Origin: Alteromonas sp. CI.11.F.A3
GTDB taxonomy: Bacteria; Pseudomonadota; Gammaproteobacteria; Enterobacterales; Alteromonadaceae
Length of the DNA stretch: 64,000 nucleotides
NCBI RefSeq assembly: GCF_032925565.1
Contig: NZ_CP136708.1
Span: 2,542,001 to 2,606,000, forward strand
Reading direction: 5' to 3'
Made by a program: the position numbers and the translations under genes. Shown piece after piece: positions 25,914-35,776 of this stretch (positions are counted from its first letter, which is position 1; every line of letters starts with the position of its first letter). Below the pieces are notes generated by a model, which worked only from the letters and a program-made list of their open reading frames with translations, was not told where the DNA came from and ran no database searches.

Positions 25914-27731
25914 TTAAAGATGAAGATGGTCGTATATGGTGTCAGCTAACTCTTTGCTAATACCTGGTACGCTGGCAATTTCATCCTTACTGGCCTTCTT
26001 AAGCCCTTGCAGCCCGCCCATGTATTTCAACAGTGTTTGGCGACGTTTAGCCCCTACCCCAGGTATGGTTTCTAAACTTGATGTGGTTTTAACCTTTTGA
26101 CGGCGGTTTCTGTGCCCTGTAATAGCAAAGCGGTGAGATTCATCTCGAATATGCTGAATAAGATGCAATGCGGGTGAGTGGCTATCCATAGGCACAGTAT
26201 CGTGGCTATCGGCCAATATAATAGTTTCTAATCCCGGCTTACGAGTGGTGCCTTTCGCCACCCCTAGTAACATAGGCTTTTTATCATGAGGCCAATCTTC
26301 AAAGAAAGTTTCAGCCTGAGACAACTGCCCTTTGCCGCCATCAATAAGCAGCAAGTCTGGAATTTTTTGTACTTCTTTAACCGATTTATAGCGACGCTTA
26401 AGCGCTTGTGCCATGGCCGCGTAGTCATCGCCAGGGGTAATGCCTTCAATATTATAGCGGCGGTAATCGCTTTTAAGGGGTCCTTCACGATTAAACACCA
26501 CGCAGGATGCCACCGTTTGTTCACCTGAGGTGTGGCTTATATCGAAACATTCCATACGCTGCAGTGGCGCATCTAACTCAAGCGCCGTTTCTAAATCGAG
26601 ATAACGGGCAAATACCGATTTTTGTTCGCCGTACTGGGCTTCTAGTGCAGTTTCTGCATTGGCCTGTGCCAATTCTAAGTAGCGACGTTTCTCTTCACGT
26701 GCACCTTTGAAGAAATTCACTCGGTAGCCAGCTTCACTGCTAAGTAAATCGGCAATCGCTTCTTCATCAGACAACGCACTGGCAAATACCATTTGTTTAG
26801 GTATAAGTTTGTTGCCCGCTAAATAAAACTGCAATAAGAAGGATTCGAATATTTCTTGTTCATCGGCGGTGTTTGGGACTTTAGGAAAAAACGCTTTGCT
26901 TCCTAAAAGTTGGCTGTCACGAATAAACATCACTTGAATACACGCCATATTGCCTTTCACCGCAAAGCCAAATACATCCATTTCGTCTTGAGTACCGGCC
27001 ACCCATTGTCGCTCTTGTACTTTGCGAAGCGTGTTGATTTGGTCGCGATAACGCGCTGCAGCTTCAAAGTTTAGTGCTTCGCTGGCCTTTTCCATTTTAT
27101 CAACCAAGGTACCAATCACTTGTTGGTTTTTACCTTTAAGGAATAGCCTAGCAAGGTCTATCTGCTCGTTATATTCTTCGTCGCTAACGTAGCCTTCCAC
27201 ACAAGGCGCACTACATCTTTGCATTTGATATTGCAAACAGGGGCGACTTCTTGCGCGATAGTAACTGTCTTCACACTGACGTACTGGAAAAATACGCTGC
27301 ATAGAACGCAAACTTTCACGAACTGCACCCGCACTAGGATAAGGACCGAAATATTCGCCCTTTTTCTTTTGCGGACCACGGTGAAACGATAAGCGTGGGT
27401 GCTGGTGATCAGATAGGAATATGAAGGGGTAGGATTTATCGTCACGCATGACCACGTTGTAACGCGGCTTGTACTTCTTAATGAAGTTGTTTTCTAGCAA
27501 AAACGCTTCTGTTTCGCTGTTTACAACGGTGACATCCATATTGGCAATTTGCATTACCAATGAGCGTGTTTTTGCATTATCGACATTCATTCGAAAATAG
27601 CTAGAAACACGCTTTTTAAGGTTCTTTGCTTTACCTACATAAATCACTTCTTCCTGGGCGTTATACATTCTGTATACGCCAGGCTGAGAAGTTAAATTTT
27701 TGAGAAACGCTGCGGAATCAAATGCAGACAT
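25914..27731 (-). CDS. uvrC: UvrABC excinuclease subunit C
   Basis: A 605-residue nucleotide-excision-repair nuclease that makes the 3' and 5' incisions around UvrB-bound lesions. The N-terminal GIY-YIG domain reads PGVYRMYNAQEEVIYVGKAK. A cysteine cluster (CEDSYYRARSRPCLQYQM, CSAPC) follows. The UVR domain is near residue 205-240 (VDKMEKASEALNFEAAARYRD). The RNase H-like second nuclease domain has CFDISHTSGEQTVAS and LLIDGGKGQLSQA. The C-terminus has helix-hairpin-helix repeats (IPGVGAKRRQTLLKY). It begins seven bases below the uvrY stop, so the two are one operon. Confidence 0.97.
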   Translation of the reverse strand: MSAFDSAAFLKNLTSQPGVYRMYNAQEEVIYVGKAKNLKKRVSSYFRMNVDNAKTRSLVMQIANMDVTVVNSETEAFLLENNFIKKYKPRYNVVMRDDKSYPFIFLSDHQHPRLSFHRGPQKKKGEYFGPYPSAGAVRESLRSMQRIFPVRQCEDSYYRARSRPCLQYQMQRCSAPCVEGYVSDEEYNEQIDLARLFLKGKNQQVIGTLVDKMEKASEALNFEAAARYRDQINTLRKVQERQWVAGTQDEMDVFGFAVKGNMACIQVMFIRDSQLLGSKAFFPKVPNTADEQEIFESFLLQFYLAGNKLIPKQMVFASALSDEEAIADLLSSEAGYRVNFFKGAREEKRRYLELAQANAETALEAQYGEQKSVFARYLDLETALELDAPLQRMECFDISHTSGEQTVASCVVFNREGPLKSDYRRYNIEGITPGDDYAAMAQALKRRYKSVKEVQKIPDLLLIDGGKGQLSQAETFFEDWPHDKKPMLLGVAKGTTRKPGLETIILADSHDTVPMDSHSPALHLIQHIRDESHRFAITGHRNRRQKVKTTSSLETIPGVGAKRRQTLLKYMGGLQGLKKASKDEIASVPGISKELADTIYDHLHL

Positions 27732-27737
27732 ACAGGC

Positions 27738-28382
27738 CTAAAGCAAATTCGAATCGATGAGTTTGTGGCGAAGCGCTAAGTGGGTTAATTCCACATCAGT
27801 GGTTACGCCTAACTTTTCAAACATACGATAACGGTATGTATTGACGGTTTTTGCGTTAATGCTTAGTTCAGTAGCAATATCAGGTACACGTTTGCCCTTG
27901 GTCAGGCGAAGCGCAATACTTAACTCTCTATCTGATAAATCATTGAACGGGTTGTCTGAATTTGGGGAAAGCTTATCGATGGCAATGCTGTTCGCAACTT
28001 CACTATCGATATACTTTTGCCCAGCAACCACTTTATGAATAGCTCGGATAACTTCTTCAGGTTCAGCATCTTTAGTTAAAAAACCAAAGGCACCTGCATT
28101 CATTACCTGCATAGGAATGGGGCTTTCTTTATGCATAGACAAACATATCACGCGTGTGTTCTCTGACATCCGCACAATGCGTTTGGTAGCTTCTAGCCCG
28201 CCAATGCCGAGCATATTTACGTCCATGAGTACCACATCTGGTGCGTTTTTTCGACATAGCTGTACGGCATCTTCGCCATTTTTAGCTTCAGCTATGATTG
28301 AAAAATCTACGACATCTTCCAGAATTCGGCGGATCCCTCTTCTGACCAAATCATGGTCATCTGCTAGGATTATCTTTATCAC
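27738..28382 (-). CDS. uvrY: response regulator UvrY/GacA
   Basis: A 214-residue NarL/FixJ-type response regulator of the BarA/UvrY (GacS/GacA) system, which controls CsrB-type small RNAs. It begins at a GTG codon (28382); an overlapping ATG would stop at once. The receiver domain has LADDHD, the phosphate-accepting aspartate in VVLMDVNMLGIGG (D54) and KDAEPEEVIRAI. The C-terminal LuxR-type helix-turn-helix reads LTKGKRVPDIATELSINAKTVNTY. The sensor kinase is not in this window. It is cotranscribed with uvrC, as in E. coli. Confidence 0.96.
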   Translation of the reverse strand: MIKIILADDHDLVRRGIRRILEDVVDFSIIAEAKNGEDAVQLCRKNAPDVVLMDVNMLGIGGLEATKRIVRMSENTRVICLSMHKESPIPMQVMNAGAFGFLTKDAEPEEVIRAIHKVVAGQKYIDSEVANSIAIDKLSPNSDNPFNDLSDRELSIALRLTKGKRVPDIATELSINAKTVNTYRYRMFEKLGVTTDVELTHLALRHKLIDSNLL

Positions 28383-28587
28383 ATGTATCTCACTGACTAC
28401 GGTTTGCTTTCAAACAGAAAAGATCCGTAACCGTGGTGAATTCCACCAGTTACTTACCAATCATGCGTTCGTATCATACCACGACTACCGACTAGGTAAA
28501 CTTTTCAGTGTAAATTTGTAGTAAGGAGATGTATAAAAACAATCATTAACGGACCTGATTGGTCAATAAAGGTACAGCACCGACATT

Positions 28588-29313
28588 TTAGCGAATAGCA
28601 GGTAAATCAAACCACAGTGCAAGCACATCATCATTGGCTAAAACCACTATTTTCTGTTTAGCGCCTAACCCGATGGCATCGCCTTTCGTTAAGGTTGTCA
28701 TTTTATCGGATTTTACGTCGTTAACTGTCAATTCTCCTTTCACAATGTGCAAATAGCCCGCCCCCAAGGTTGCTGTAGATTCAACGGTTAAGTCAAAACT
28801 TTCCCCTTGGCTAAGGGCCAGTTTGCTAATGCGCGCTTCTTGATTAATTTTTAACGAGCCGTCTTGTCCAGACTCACTAACTAGCAGCTCTAACCCTTTT
28901 TTATCACTCACCGACTTTTGTAAATAAGCAGGCTTAACACCGGTAACGTTAGGCTCAATCCAAATTTGAATAAAATTAACTTCCTCAGAATCAGATGCAT
29001 TCATTTCAGAATGCCGAATGCCCTTTCCTGCACTCATCACTTGAATATCACCAGCAGGGATAACATAGTCGTTCCCAGTACTGTCTTTATGTTTTAGCGC
29101 ACCGCTAACCACAAAAGAGATAATTTCCATGTCACGATGCCCATGGGTTTCAAAGCCTCTAGCCGCCTGTACGATATCGTCGTTAAATACCCTTAATGCA
29201 GAGAACCCCATATGATTGGCGTCATAATACTGACCGAATGAAAAGCTATGTTTGCTGTTTAGCCAACCAAGATTGATGTTACCCCTTTCACTACCTTTAC
29301 GAATGTATTGCAT
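28588..29313 (-). CDS. pirin family protein (quercetinase-like)
   Basis: A 241-residue bicupin. ATG 29313 starts MQYIRKGSERGNINLGWL, the usual beginning; the upstream in-frame extension lacks a good ribosome-binding site. The metal site of the N-terminal cupin is visible as GFETHGHRDMEIISFVVSG and later GIRHSEMNAS (His-x-His, His, Glu). Similar E. coli YhhW has quercetin 2,3-dioxygenase activity in vitro, but the cellular role is unknown. It appears to be a single transcription unit. Confidence 0.9.
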   Translation of the reverse strand: MQYIRKGSERGNINLGWLNSKHSFSFGQYYDANHMGFSALRVFNDDIVQAARGFETHGHRDMEIISFVVSGALKHKDSTGNDYVIPAGDIQVMSAGKGIRHSEMNASDSEEVNFIQIWIEPNVTGVKPAYLQKSVSDKKGLELLVSESGQDGSLKINQEARISKLALSQGESFDLTVESTATLGAGYLHIVKGELTVNDVKSDKMTTLTKGDAIGLGAKQKIVVLANDDVLALWFDLPAIR

Positions 29314-29560
29314 ACTTAAATCCTTACATCGACTTTCATTTCCAAGCACCACTAGGGTGCTTGTATTCGATAATTAACTTTCAATACACAATATTGTAGT
29401 ACCTAACCTGCGGGATAAAATTAGCGAAATTAGCACCGTTCATTCGTTTTTACAGAATGAATAGATTGGGGGAAGGCCTAGGCTCACGTAAATTTGGCTT
29501 AGGGTTTGGTATTAATTATCCTTCGCGCAGAACTACGACTACGTTGAAAGCGATAACTTA

Positions 29561-31033
29561 TTAAGAAAACAATCTTAGTAGCGCCGTTTTTATAGCACTG
29601 GGATGGCAGGCTAAATTAAGACGCAAATAACCTGGAGCGTTAAAGCTTGCTCCATCTACGCCAATAACCCCTCGCTTACAGACTTCAACGAAAGTGTCAT
29701 TTACAAAGCGTTGGTTCAAATTTAGCCACAAGAAATAACCAGCTTCGCCCAACGTAAAGGGTATTGTCGGGCTCAGTATATTCATTAACGCTTTCGTGTA
29801 TTGTCGATTGAACGCAATAGCTTTTAGCACACACGCCAACCAATCATCAGCTTTTTCGTAAGCTGCAATGAGTGCAACTTTTGCTACGGGTGACGCCTCA
29901 AGATGGCAGCTGTCTATTTCTCGGGCAAACTTATCCCGCAATTCATCATTTGCGATAATGGCATACGACGCAGCGGGAATGGCTGATAAATTAAATGCTT
30001 TACCAGCACTGTTTATTCGAATAATTGTGTCTTGCGCAAATTGGCTATCTATCGCAAACGGTTTAATGGCACTCGTATTATTTCCATAATGCGTAATATG
30101 CTTGGTGTTGCTCTTGGTATTAGCAGCAGAATTAACAGTAGTATTAGCCATTGTATCGGTATCAACAAAGCCGAACTCACTGTGTACTTCATCTAGAATT
30201 AGCGTGATATTGTGAGTTTTACAAAAGCGGGCAATTTCATGCTGGAGCGATTCACTGAGCACTGTGCCTGTGGGGTTATTCGGGTGGCAAAGTACAAAGG
30301 CGCTACAATCTTCATCTAACAACGCCGTTATATTTTTTTCTAAACCTTTTTCATCACCTGCATCAGATCTGCCTTCATCACCAAGCTCGTTAGCATTGCT
30401 ATCATTAATACTAATGTCATCAATACTAACATCAACCCGCTCTAGCCCTTGCGCCGCTATTCGTTCTCGAAGTGGGCCATAGGTAGGCGATAGCACCATG
30501 ACTTTATCGCCCTTTGTCGTGCACACCTTCAAAGCGGTATAGACTGCCGCCATAACACTTGCCGTACTCACTACCGAATTGGCAGTAATGACCGCACCTT
30601 GCTTAGCGTAACGCGCTGCCACCACCTCACCAATATCAACTGATTGATATCCACAATGGGACGATACATATGCCGATATGGCATGGGCGATGTGTTTTGA
30701 TGGCGCTGTGTCCATATCAGCTATCCACATGCTTACTGCGTTTTCTGGAGCATGAGGGAAGCGAGACGAAAGAGACGAAAACTTTAGGCGGTTGTTGCTT
30801 ACTTGAACATCGCCATAGTCGCCATTGACGTTGCGATTATCGTTGTCGTCATGTTTGTATTCAATGTCACCGTGACACAAAGGTGTGTGCCACAGCGTTG
30901 AAAATTCATTAAATTCCTCAGAAAACAGGTAGTCGATATCGTCAACCTGTTGTTTCAACGCTGCGTTTGTATTTAAGCCGTTGTCTTTTATTTGTTCGGC
31001 GTCAGCCAAAGCGCCTTCCTTGCGTGCTTTCAT
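29561..31033 (-). CDS. ovoB: PLP-dependent C-S lyase of ovothiol synthesis (OvoB)
   Basis: A 490-residue fold-type I PLP enzyme of the MalY/PatB branch. Visible motifs are LSPTYGPLRE, CHPNNPTGT, the cofactor aspartate in LILDEVHSEF (D281) and the Schiff-base lysine in INSAGKAFNLS (K345). It lies 61 bases below ovoA on the same strand, so it should cleave the 5-histidylcysteine sulfoxide to 5-thiohistidine. It is about 100 residues longer than the enzymes I know: an N-terminal extension (about 1-80) and low-complexity insertions at about 208-232 and 292-330 that are rich in Asp, Asn, Thr and Ser. The core motifs are intact. Confidence 0.85.
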   Translation of the reverse strand: MKARKEGALADAEQIKDNGLNTNAALKQQVDDIDYLFSEEFNEFSTLWHTPLCHGDIEYKHDDNDNRNVNGDYGDVQVSNNRLKFSSLSSRFPHAPENAVSMWIADMDTAPSKHIAHAISAYVSSHCGYQSVDIGEVVAARYAKQGAVITANSVVSTASVMAAVYTALKVCTTKGDKVMVLSPTYGPLRERIAAQGLERVDVSIDDISINDSNANELGDEGRSDAGDEKGLEKNITALLDEDCSAFVLCHPNNPTGTVLSESLQHEIARFCKTHNITLILDEVHSEFGFVDTDTMANTTVNSAANTKSNTKHITHYGNNTSAIKPFAIDSQFAQDTIIRINSAGKAFNLSAIPAASYAIIANDELRDKFAREIDSCHLEASPVAKVALIAAYEKADDWLACVLKAIAFNRQYTKALMNILSPTIPFTLGEAGYFLWLNLNQRFVNDTFVEVCKRGVIGVDGASFNAPGYLRLNLACHPSAIKTALLRLFS

Positions 31034-31094
31034 TAATTACCTTAATTAGCTGTTGGCACAGAACACATAGCTCAAACGCTGTACACGCACAATA

Positions 31095-33194
31095 CTATCG
31101 CTTTTTAAACACGTTAAATTCAGACAGTGTATGCTGGAATTTACGCTTCGTTTCACGAATAACAAAAGGTATTTCAGTGGGCGCCCCTACTCGCTCAAAG
31201 TTTTCTTTAAGGGTTGCTTCCAAAGCTTCGGTAGATGTTAGGGTTTCACCGTTCTCATCTTTGTAACCCCCTAACCATTCACTACGCTCTGTGTATTCTT
31301 CTAACCACGTAAATGGTGAAGCTATTACCAGCAAGCCGCCAGCATTTAGCCTTGCAGTAACATCGTTCAATACTTTCTTAGGGCTATACACTCTATCAAG
31401 CAAGTTACCCATAAAGATTAAATCGTAGCCTGTAAATTGAGGCTTCAAGTTACACGCATCGCCTTGGGCAAAGTGTACTTTATCCGCAGACTCCGCTAAG
31501 CCCATGTTGCTTAACTTACGCGCTTTAAATGACGTGAGTTCGCCCTCTTCAATAAGGTTATAGCGAATTTCGCCACGTTCTTGCATGGCAACGGCGGTTT
31601 TAATAAACCGAGCAGAAAAATCGATACCATCAACGTGATCAAAATAGGTAGCTAACTCAAACGACGACCGCCCTACCGCACAGCCTAAGTCTAGCGCTTT
31701 GCCGCCTTTGTTTTCCGGCATGTGGCTTAAACAAAAATGCGCACTCGCTTTAGCGAAGTTTTCTACATTGAAGTAAGTATCACCGTAGTGGAATTCACTG
31801 TATTGTGATACCTGTGTATCGCTTTCGTAATCCAAATCATTTACCTGTATGGGTAGCGCAGCTTCTACATAGCGAAAGCCTGCGTGTTGAAAGAAGTGAC
31901 GGCGAAACGCATAACGGCTTTGTGCCATTGCCTCGTTCCCCGTAGATATCCAGCTTCCGCCTTTAATAAGGTTGTGTTTGTTGTCGAAGGTAGGCGTGGT
32001 GAAATCGTCGTACAGCGGGTGCACTTTAAACCCATCAAAGGGGTAAATTGGCGTTTCAGTCCACTGCCATACGTTGCCAACTACATCGTAAAAATCACCG
32101 CTTTGGTTAACATCAACCGGCTCACTAGACGCATACTTGCTTAACGCAATATTATAGCCGCCTGAATAGGTATTTTCGGTAACGCCTGCAAACTCACGTA
32201 AACGTAGCCATTCATCTTCAGTTGGAAGACGAATTAACGAACCCGTCTGCTCGCTTTTGTAATTACAGAAAGCTTTGGCTTCATGGTAATTCACATCCAC
32301 GGGCCAATTAAGCGGTAACGGAAACGCATCTAGCATACTGCGATACAAATAACCGTTATCAGTCTTTACCCAAAAAGTCGGGTGAGCTGCTTTTGTGTAC
32401 TCGCGCCACTTATTGCCTTCTTCTTCCCAATATTCTGAGTTTTCATACCCGCCAGCTTCTACAAACGCTAAGAACTCGGCATTACTAACAACAAATTGAC
32501 TCGCTTTAAATTCCGTAACGTTTGCCTGATGATGACCATATTCGTTGTCCCACCCATACAAGGCGTCGTTCCATTGCTTGTTACATGTGACGTCGCCACT
32601 TGGCACATCAATTAATGTATTGGTAGGTGCACTGGATGAAACCTTACATCTAGGCCAATTTTCGTTGTCGGGTTTCACTTGGCTTATGGGTAGTTGACGA
32701 ATAAGTACCGAGGATGTTTCTAAATGAATGCGTTCATGTTCAATACCCATCACTAGCGGCCACATTGGGCTATCCCAATTAATAGGCATACTAAAATCGA
32801 GGGTTTCTATTACCGATAACACGAGATCCCGCACTTGGCGGCGGTATTGACGCACTTCATCAACAGAAGGCCATGCGTAGTTTTCGTCGTTGAGATCATC
32901 CCAGCTCATTTCGTCTACACCAATGGCAAACAACGACTCGAATCTCGGGTTGATACGCTCAGTAATGGTTTTGGCCAGAATAAGTTTATTGATAAAAAAA
33001 GTAGCGGTATGGCCGAAATAAAAGATAAGTGGATGGCGAAGCTTTTCAGCACGCTGAAAATAGGCTTCATCGCTTGCTAGGCAAGTAAATAGGTTTTCGT
33101 AAGTATCAAACGAATCCGTAAAATACGCTTTGATTTCCTCACGCTTTTGCTCAACACTACCCTGACTCAAATTGAGCGTACTCATAGCCTGCAT
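31095..33194 (-). CDS. ovoA: 5-histidylcysteine sulfoxide synthase with methyltransferase domain (OvoA)
   Basis: A 699-residue enzyme for the first step of ovothiol A formation: iron- and oxygen-dependent coupling of cysteine to C5 of histidine. The DinB-like N-terminal domain has GHTATFF (H62) and the iron motif H-x3-H-x-E in GIEHERIHLETS (H153, H157, E159). A formylglycine-generating-enzyme-like domain spans about 210-455 (RLPTEDEWLRL, GNVWQWTE, GGSWISTGNEAM). The C-terminal SAM methyltransferase domain (about 480-690) has LDLGCAVGRSSFEL and should perform the final N-methylation. ATG 33194 has GAGG upstream; a second ATG nine bases later is possible. Confidence 0.95.
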   Translation of the reverse strand: MQAMSTLNLSQGSVEQKREEIKAYFTDSFDTYENLFTCLASDEAYFQRAEKLRHPLIFYFGHTATFFINKLILAKTITERINPRFESLFAIGVDEMSWDDLNDENYAWPSVDEVRQYRRQVRDLVLSVIETLDFSMPINWDSPMWPLVMGIEHERIHLETSSVLIRQLPISQVKPDNENWPRCKVSSSAPTNTLIDVPSGDVTCNKQWNDALYGWDNEYGHHQANVTEFKASQFVVSNAEFLAFVEAGGYENSEYWEEEGNKWREYTKAAHPTFWVKTDNGYLYRSMLDAFPLPLNWPVDVNYHEAKAFCNYKSEQTGSLIRLPTEDEWLRLREFAGVTENTYSGGYNIALSKYASSEPVDVNQSGDFYDVVGNVWQWTETPIYPFDGFKVHPLYDDFTTPTFDNKHNLIKGGSWISTGNEAMAQSRYAFRRHFFQHAGFRYVEAALPIQVNDLDYESDTQVSQYSEFHYGDTYFNVENFAKASAHFCLSHMPENKGGKALDLGCAVGRSSFELATYFDHVDGIDFSARFIKTAVAMQERGEIRYNLIEEGELTSFKARKLSNMGLAESADKVHFAQGDACNLKPQFTGYDLIFMGNLLDRVYSPKKVLNDVTARLNAGGLLVIASPFTWLEEYTERSEWLGGYKDENGETLTSTEALEATLKENFERVGAPTEIPFVIRETKRKFQHTLSEFNVFKKR

Positions 33195-33866
33195 ATCAAT
33201 CCTCTATATTTATTCTTTTTCGTCAGTGGGCGTAACGGGTTGTCGATGCGTTCCACTTACACTTTCGTTTTAAGCATTAGCACTGTAATGAGTTATAACC
33301 TCTAAGTAATAACCTCTATATATCACTTACTATACACCTTAAATGCAATTGGACATTAGAGTGAAGCCCAGACCACACAACTGCAATCTAATCTATTTCT
33401 ACAAATCTCAACAAGTGTACCTATTTACAACGGTCATAATATACAAAGCTAATAGTTAATCGTTTTTATCAGAATTATGTGACCAGTATGCGACTGACTC
33501 GTGAGCCTTTCTTAATTTCTCACTTTGTTTTATTAATGTTGGTCAGCCGGACACATTAGCCATAATGAATGTAGTAATTTTATAAGAGCTTATTACAAAC
33601 TATAGACAGAGGAAGATCAGAAAAACTTTCAAGGAGTTGCAGTACTTTTTTACCGCCATTGGTGGTTTGTTAGTGCTTATATTCACGCAGTAGCGCTACC
33701 TAGTGGCTAGAACGCCTCCTACCCTTAATTATAGTTGTAGAATCATGAATTTTATTTAATTAAACATTCACAAAATTATACGCGGTTCAATACTGCTTGA
33801 TTTGGTATTAAGGCACTTTATTTCAGGCATAAAAAAACCCGCAACAAAGTGCGGGTTTCTAGAGCT
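33195..33866. other. 672-base region without a gene
   Basis: A/T-rich sequence between ovoA and the first tRNA-Ser terminator. It must contain the ovoA promoter. I found no ORF with a convincing start, no tRNA and no long palindrome other than the terminator at its right end (33831-33859). Confidence 0.45.
33831..33859 (-). terminator. Rho-independent terminator of tRNA-Ser copy 1
   Basis: Read on the minus strand, AAACCCGCA and TGCGGGTTT pair around a six-base loop and are followed by a T-run. The same hairpin accompanies each of the other tRNA-Ser copies. Confidence 0.88.
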
Positions 33867-33958
33867 TGGCGGAGAGGGAGGGATTCGAACCCCCGGAAGG
33901 TTTGACCCTTCGCCTGATTTCAAGTCAGGTGCATTAAACCGAGCTCTGCCACCTCTCC
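33867..33958 (-). tRNA. tRNA-Ser (UGA), copy 1
   Basis: A 92-base class II tRNA with encoded CCA: acceptor GGAGAGG/CCTCTCC-type stem, anticodon loop CTTGAAA giving UGA, long variable arm, T-loop GGTTCGAATCC. It is identical in sequence to the copies at 35946-36037 and 36786-36877. Confidence 0.97.
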
Positions 33959-33968
33959 AAGTGCTGCG

Positions 33969-33997
33969 TATCTTAATGATTTAATTTTTTCTGTAAA
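33969..33997 (-). promoter_or_regulatory. promoter of tRNA-Ser copy 1
   Basis: On the minus strand TTTACA and AAGATA are separated by 17 bases, and the -10 ends 10 bases before the tRNA. The same two hexamers with the same spacing precede the other two full copies although the spacer differs, which supports function. Confidence 0.7.
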
Positions 33998-34143
33998 GGA
34001 CTAATTTTAATAAAGTCAATCAAGTGACTATTTGATAAACAAAATGACGAGCAATACGAAAAATTGCTCACTTTTTTGGCTAAAAAGCATGAGCCACAAA
34101 TTTGTGGCTCATGCTTTCGCACCTAAAAATAATTGTAAAGCGT

Positions 34144-35610
34144 CTACAGTCGAAACGTTTCCATGATTGCAGGTACGCCAGGGAACATGCCAATTAATGC
34201 CATTACCGTACATAGCACAATAAAAGTAATGCCGGGTATTAACCACCTACCCGCTTTGCCCAGTTCACCAGCACGCTCCTTACAACCAACTAACCCTAAG
34301 TTATCAAGAAGCATGGTGAACGACCAACCAAACACAGGGTTAACCAGCACTGATGAAATAACCACTAATGCTGCAGATTGTGTTGTTTTGCCTTCTCGTG
34401 TCATTTGCATACCCGCTTCCATCAGCGGTAAAAATACACCTACTATCAGCGCAACACATAACACGGGCGGCCAAATCGCAAGATCCATTGGATAACCCCA
34501 AATGGCAGCAACCACACACAATAAGCCTGTTACTATCGCACCGCCTGGAATAGGCCTACGCGCAATTGACGCTGGAATAATGTAAGTACCCCACGATGAA
34601 GCAATATTTCCGCCACCCAGTAAACTGCCTACAGCCTGACGGCTAGATGCTGCAATCATGGTATCGTCAATATTCATGTGCGCTTTTTCACTGTTCTTCG
34701 GGTAACTCAATTTTTGGAAAACCTGATGCCCAAGAAAATCAGGAGACCACATAGACACCGCTAATACAGCAAATGGCAGTACCGCAATAAAATGAGACCA
34801 ATCAGGTAACCCTAGTTGCCAACCTGTATTTTCACCCCACCAATAGGCTGGGTTTAAGTTTGGCATACCAGGCGAGGTGGTAAATTCAAATGGCGCGCCT
34901 AGCGTAAAAGCAATAACCGCAGCCATGACTGCACCTAAGGGAATAGCCAACCAACGCTTTTGAATATGCTCCAACCATGCATACATCAAAATAGTGGCAA
35001 CAATAACCACAAAGGCTAAATAAGCCATGTCGAAACTCTCTGCCCACGCAAACAGCTTTTTTACTTGCCCAGTAATACCGATAAAACCTAAATACAGTAA
35101 AAGACCGCCACAAACCCCATTACTGGTTAATTTGGCAAGTACACTACCGCCTTTGGTTATCCCTAATAAAAAACCAAAGAAGCCAATTAGTAGCCCAAGC
35201 GCCATAGGATGACCGCCTGACGCAACAATTAGCGGTACCAAAGGCAGTAAAGGGCCATGAGTTCCCGCTAAGTTTGCTGAAGGGTTGAAAAAACCTGATA
35301 TCAACACAACAAAAAGTACCGCAGCAATGAGCAGCTCAAATCGAACGTTTTCTACTACGAATTCAGGTGATAACCCTAACGGCGCGGCAAACGCCCCAAC
35401 AACCGCCGCAACCATTACAATTTTACCTATCGTTGCCGCCATACCAGGTACGCAGTCTTCCCACTCTACACGATAGTCTCTACCTGGAAGGTTGAGTCGC
35501 CAGCGCTTTGGCGCAATGATCTGTAACTCGTGGTTTAGATAATCTTCTCTTGATTGAAATGTACTGCTTGGTTTGTGAAGCTTTTGATAAGAATCGCTTT
35601 CTTGAGACAC
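34144..35610 (-). CDS. DUF3360 family multi-pass membrane protein, putative permease
   Basis: A 488-residue protein with about 11 to 12 membrane helices. I start it at GTG 35610 because AAGGTG lies four bases upstream and no ATG is available; a TTG start at 35670 would add 20 residues. After a soluble N-terminus (SREDYLNHELQIIAPKRWRL), the body has NPSANLAGTHGPLLPLVPL and SSRQAVGSLLGGGNIASSWG, short segments that recall the SulP/xanthine permease fold. I recall this as the DUF3360 family of Vibrio and relatives; the substrate is unknown. It lies between tRNA-Ser copies 1 and 2, with both flanks being repeats. Confidence 0.72.
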   Translation of the reverse strand: MSQESDSYQKLHKPSSTFQSREDYLNHELQIIAPKRWRLNLPGRDYRVEWEDCVPGMAATIGKIVMVAAVVGAFAAPLGLSPEFVVENVRFELLIAAVLFVVLISGFFNPSANLAGTHGPLLPLVPLIVASGGHPMALGLLIGFFGFLLGITKGGSVLAKLTSNGVCGGLLLYLGFIGITGQVKKLFAWAESFDMAYLAFVVIVATILMYAWLEHIQKRWLAIPLGAVMAAVIAFTLGAPFEFTTSPGMPNLNPAYWWGENTGWQLGLPDWSHFIAVLPFAVLAVSMWSPDFLGHQVFQKLSYPKNSEKAHMNIDDTMIAASSRQAVGSLLGGGNIASSWGTYIIPASIARRPIPGGAIVTGLLCVVAAIWGYPMDLAIWPPVLCVALIVGVFLPLMEAGMQMTREGKTTQSAALVVISSVLVNPVFGWSFTMLLDNLGLVGCKERAGELGKAGRWLIPGITFIVLCTVMALIGMFPGVPAIMETFRL

Positions 35611-35719
35611 TTTACACCTTACGATTGCTGGAAGAACCGCAAGGCTATACCTGTTAATAGCGTGTAACAATGCGACTGTGGTCTTACACGCAAGCTGATA
35701 TTGTATTTATTTTAAACAT

Positions 35720-35748
35720 AAAAAAACCCGCAACAGAGTGCGGGTTTC
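35720..35748 (-). terminator. terminator hairpin at the truncated tRNA-Ser
   Basis: The AAACCCGCA/TGCGGGTTT hairpin with T-run is retained next to the truncated tRNA-Ser copy, differing from copy 1 by a single loop base (CAGAG for CAAAG). Confidence 0.8.
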
Positions 35749-35755
35749 TAGAAGT

Positions 35756-35776
35756 TGGCGGAGAGGGAGGGATTCA
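35756..35776 (-). pseudogene. truncated tRNA-Ser 3' end
   Basis: The encoded CCA, the acceptor 3' strand and the beginning of the T-arm of tRNA-Ser(UGA) are present and identical to the full copies up to GGGATTC. The sequence then switches abruptly to an unrelated structured element, and no 5' half exists. It cannot make a tRNA. Confidence 0.85.
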
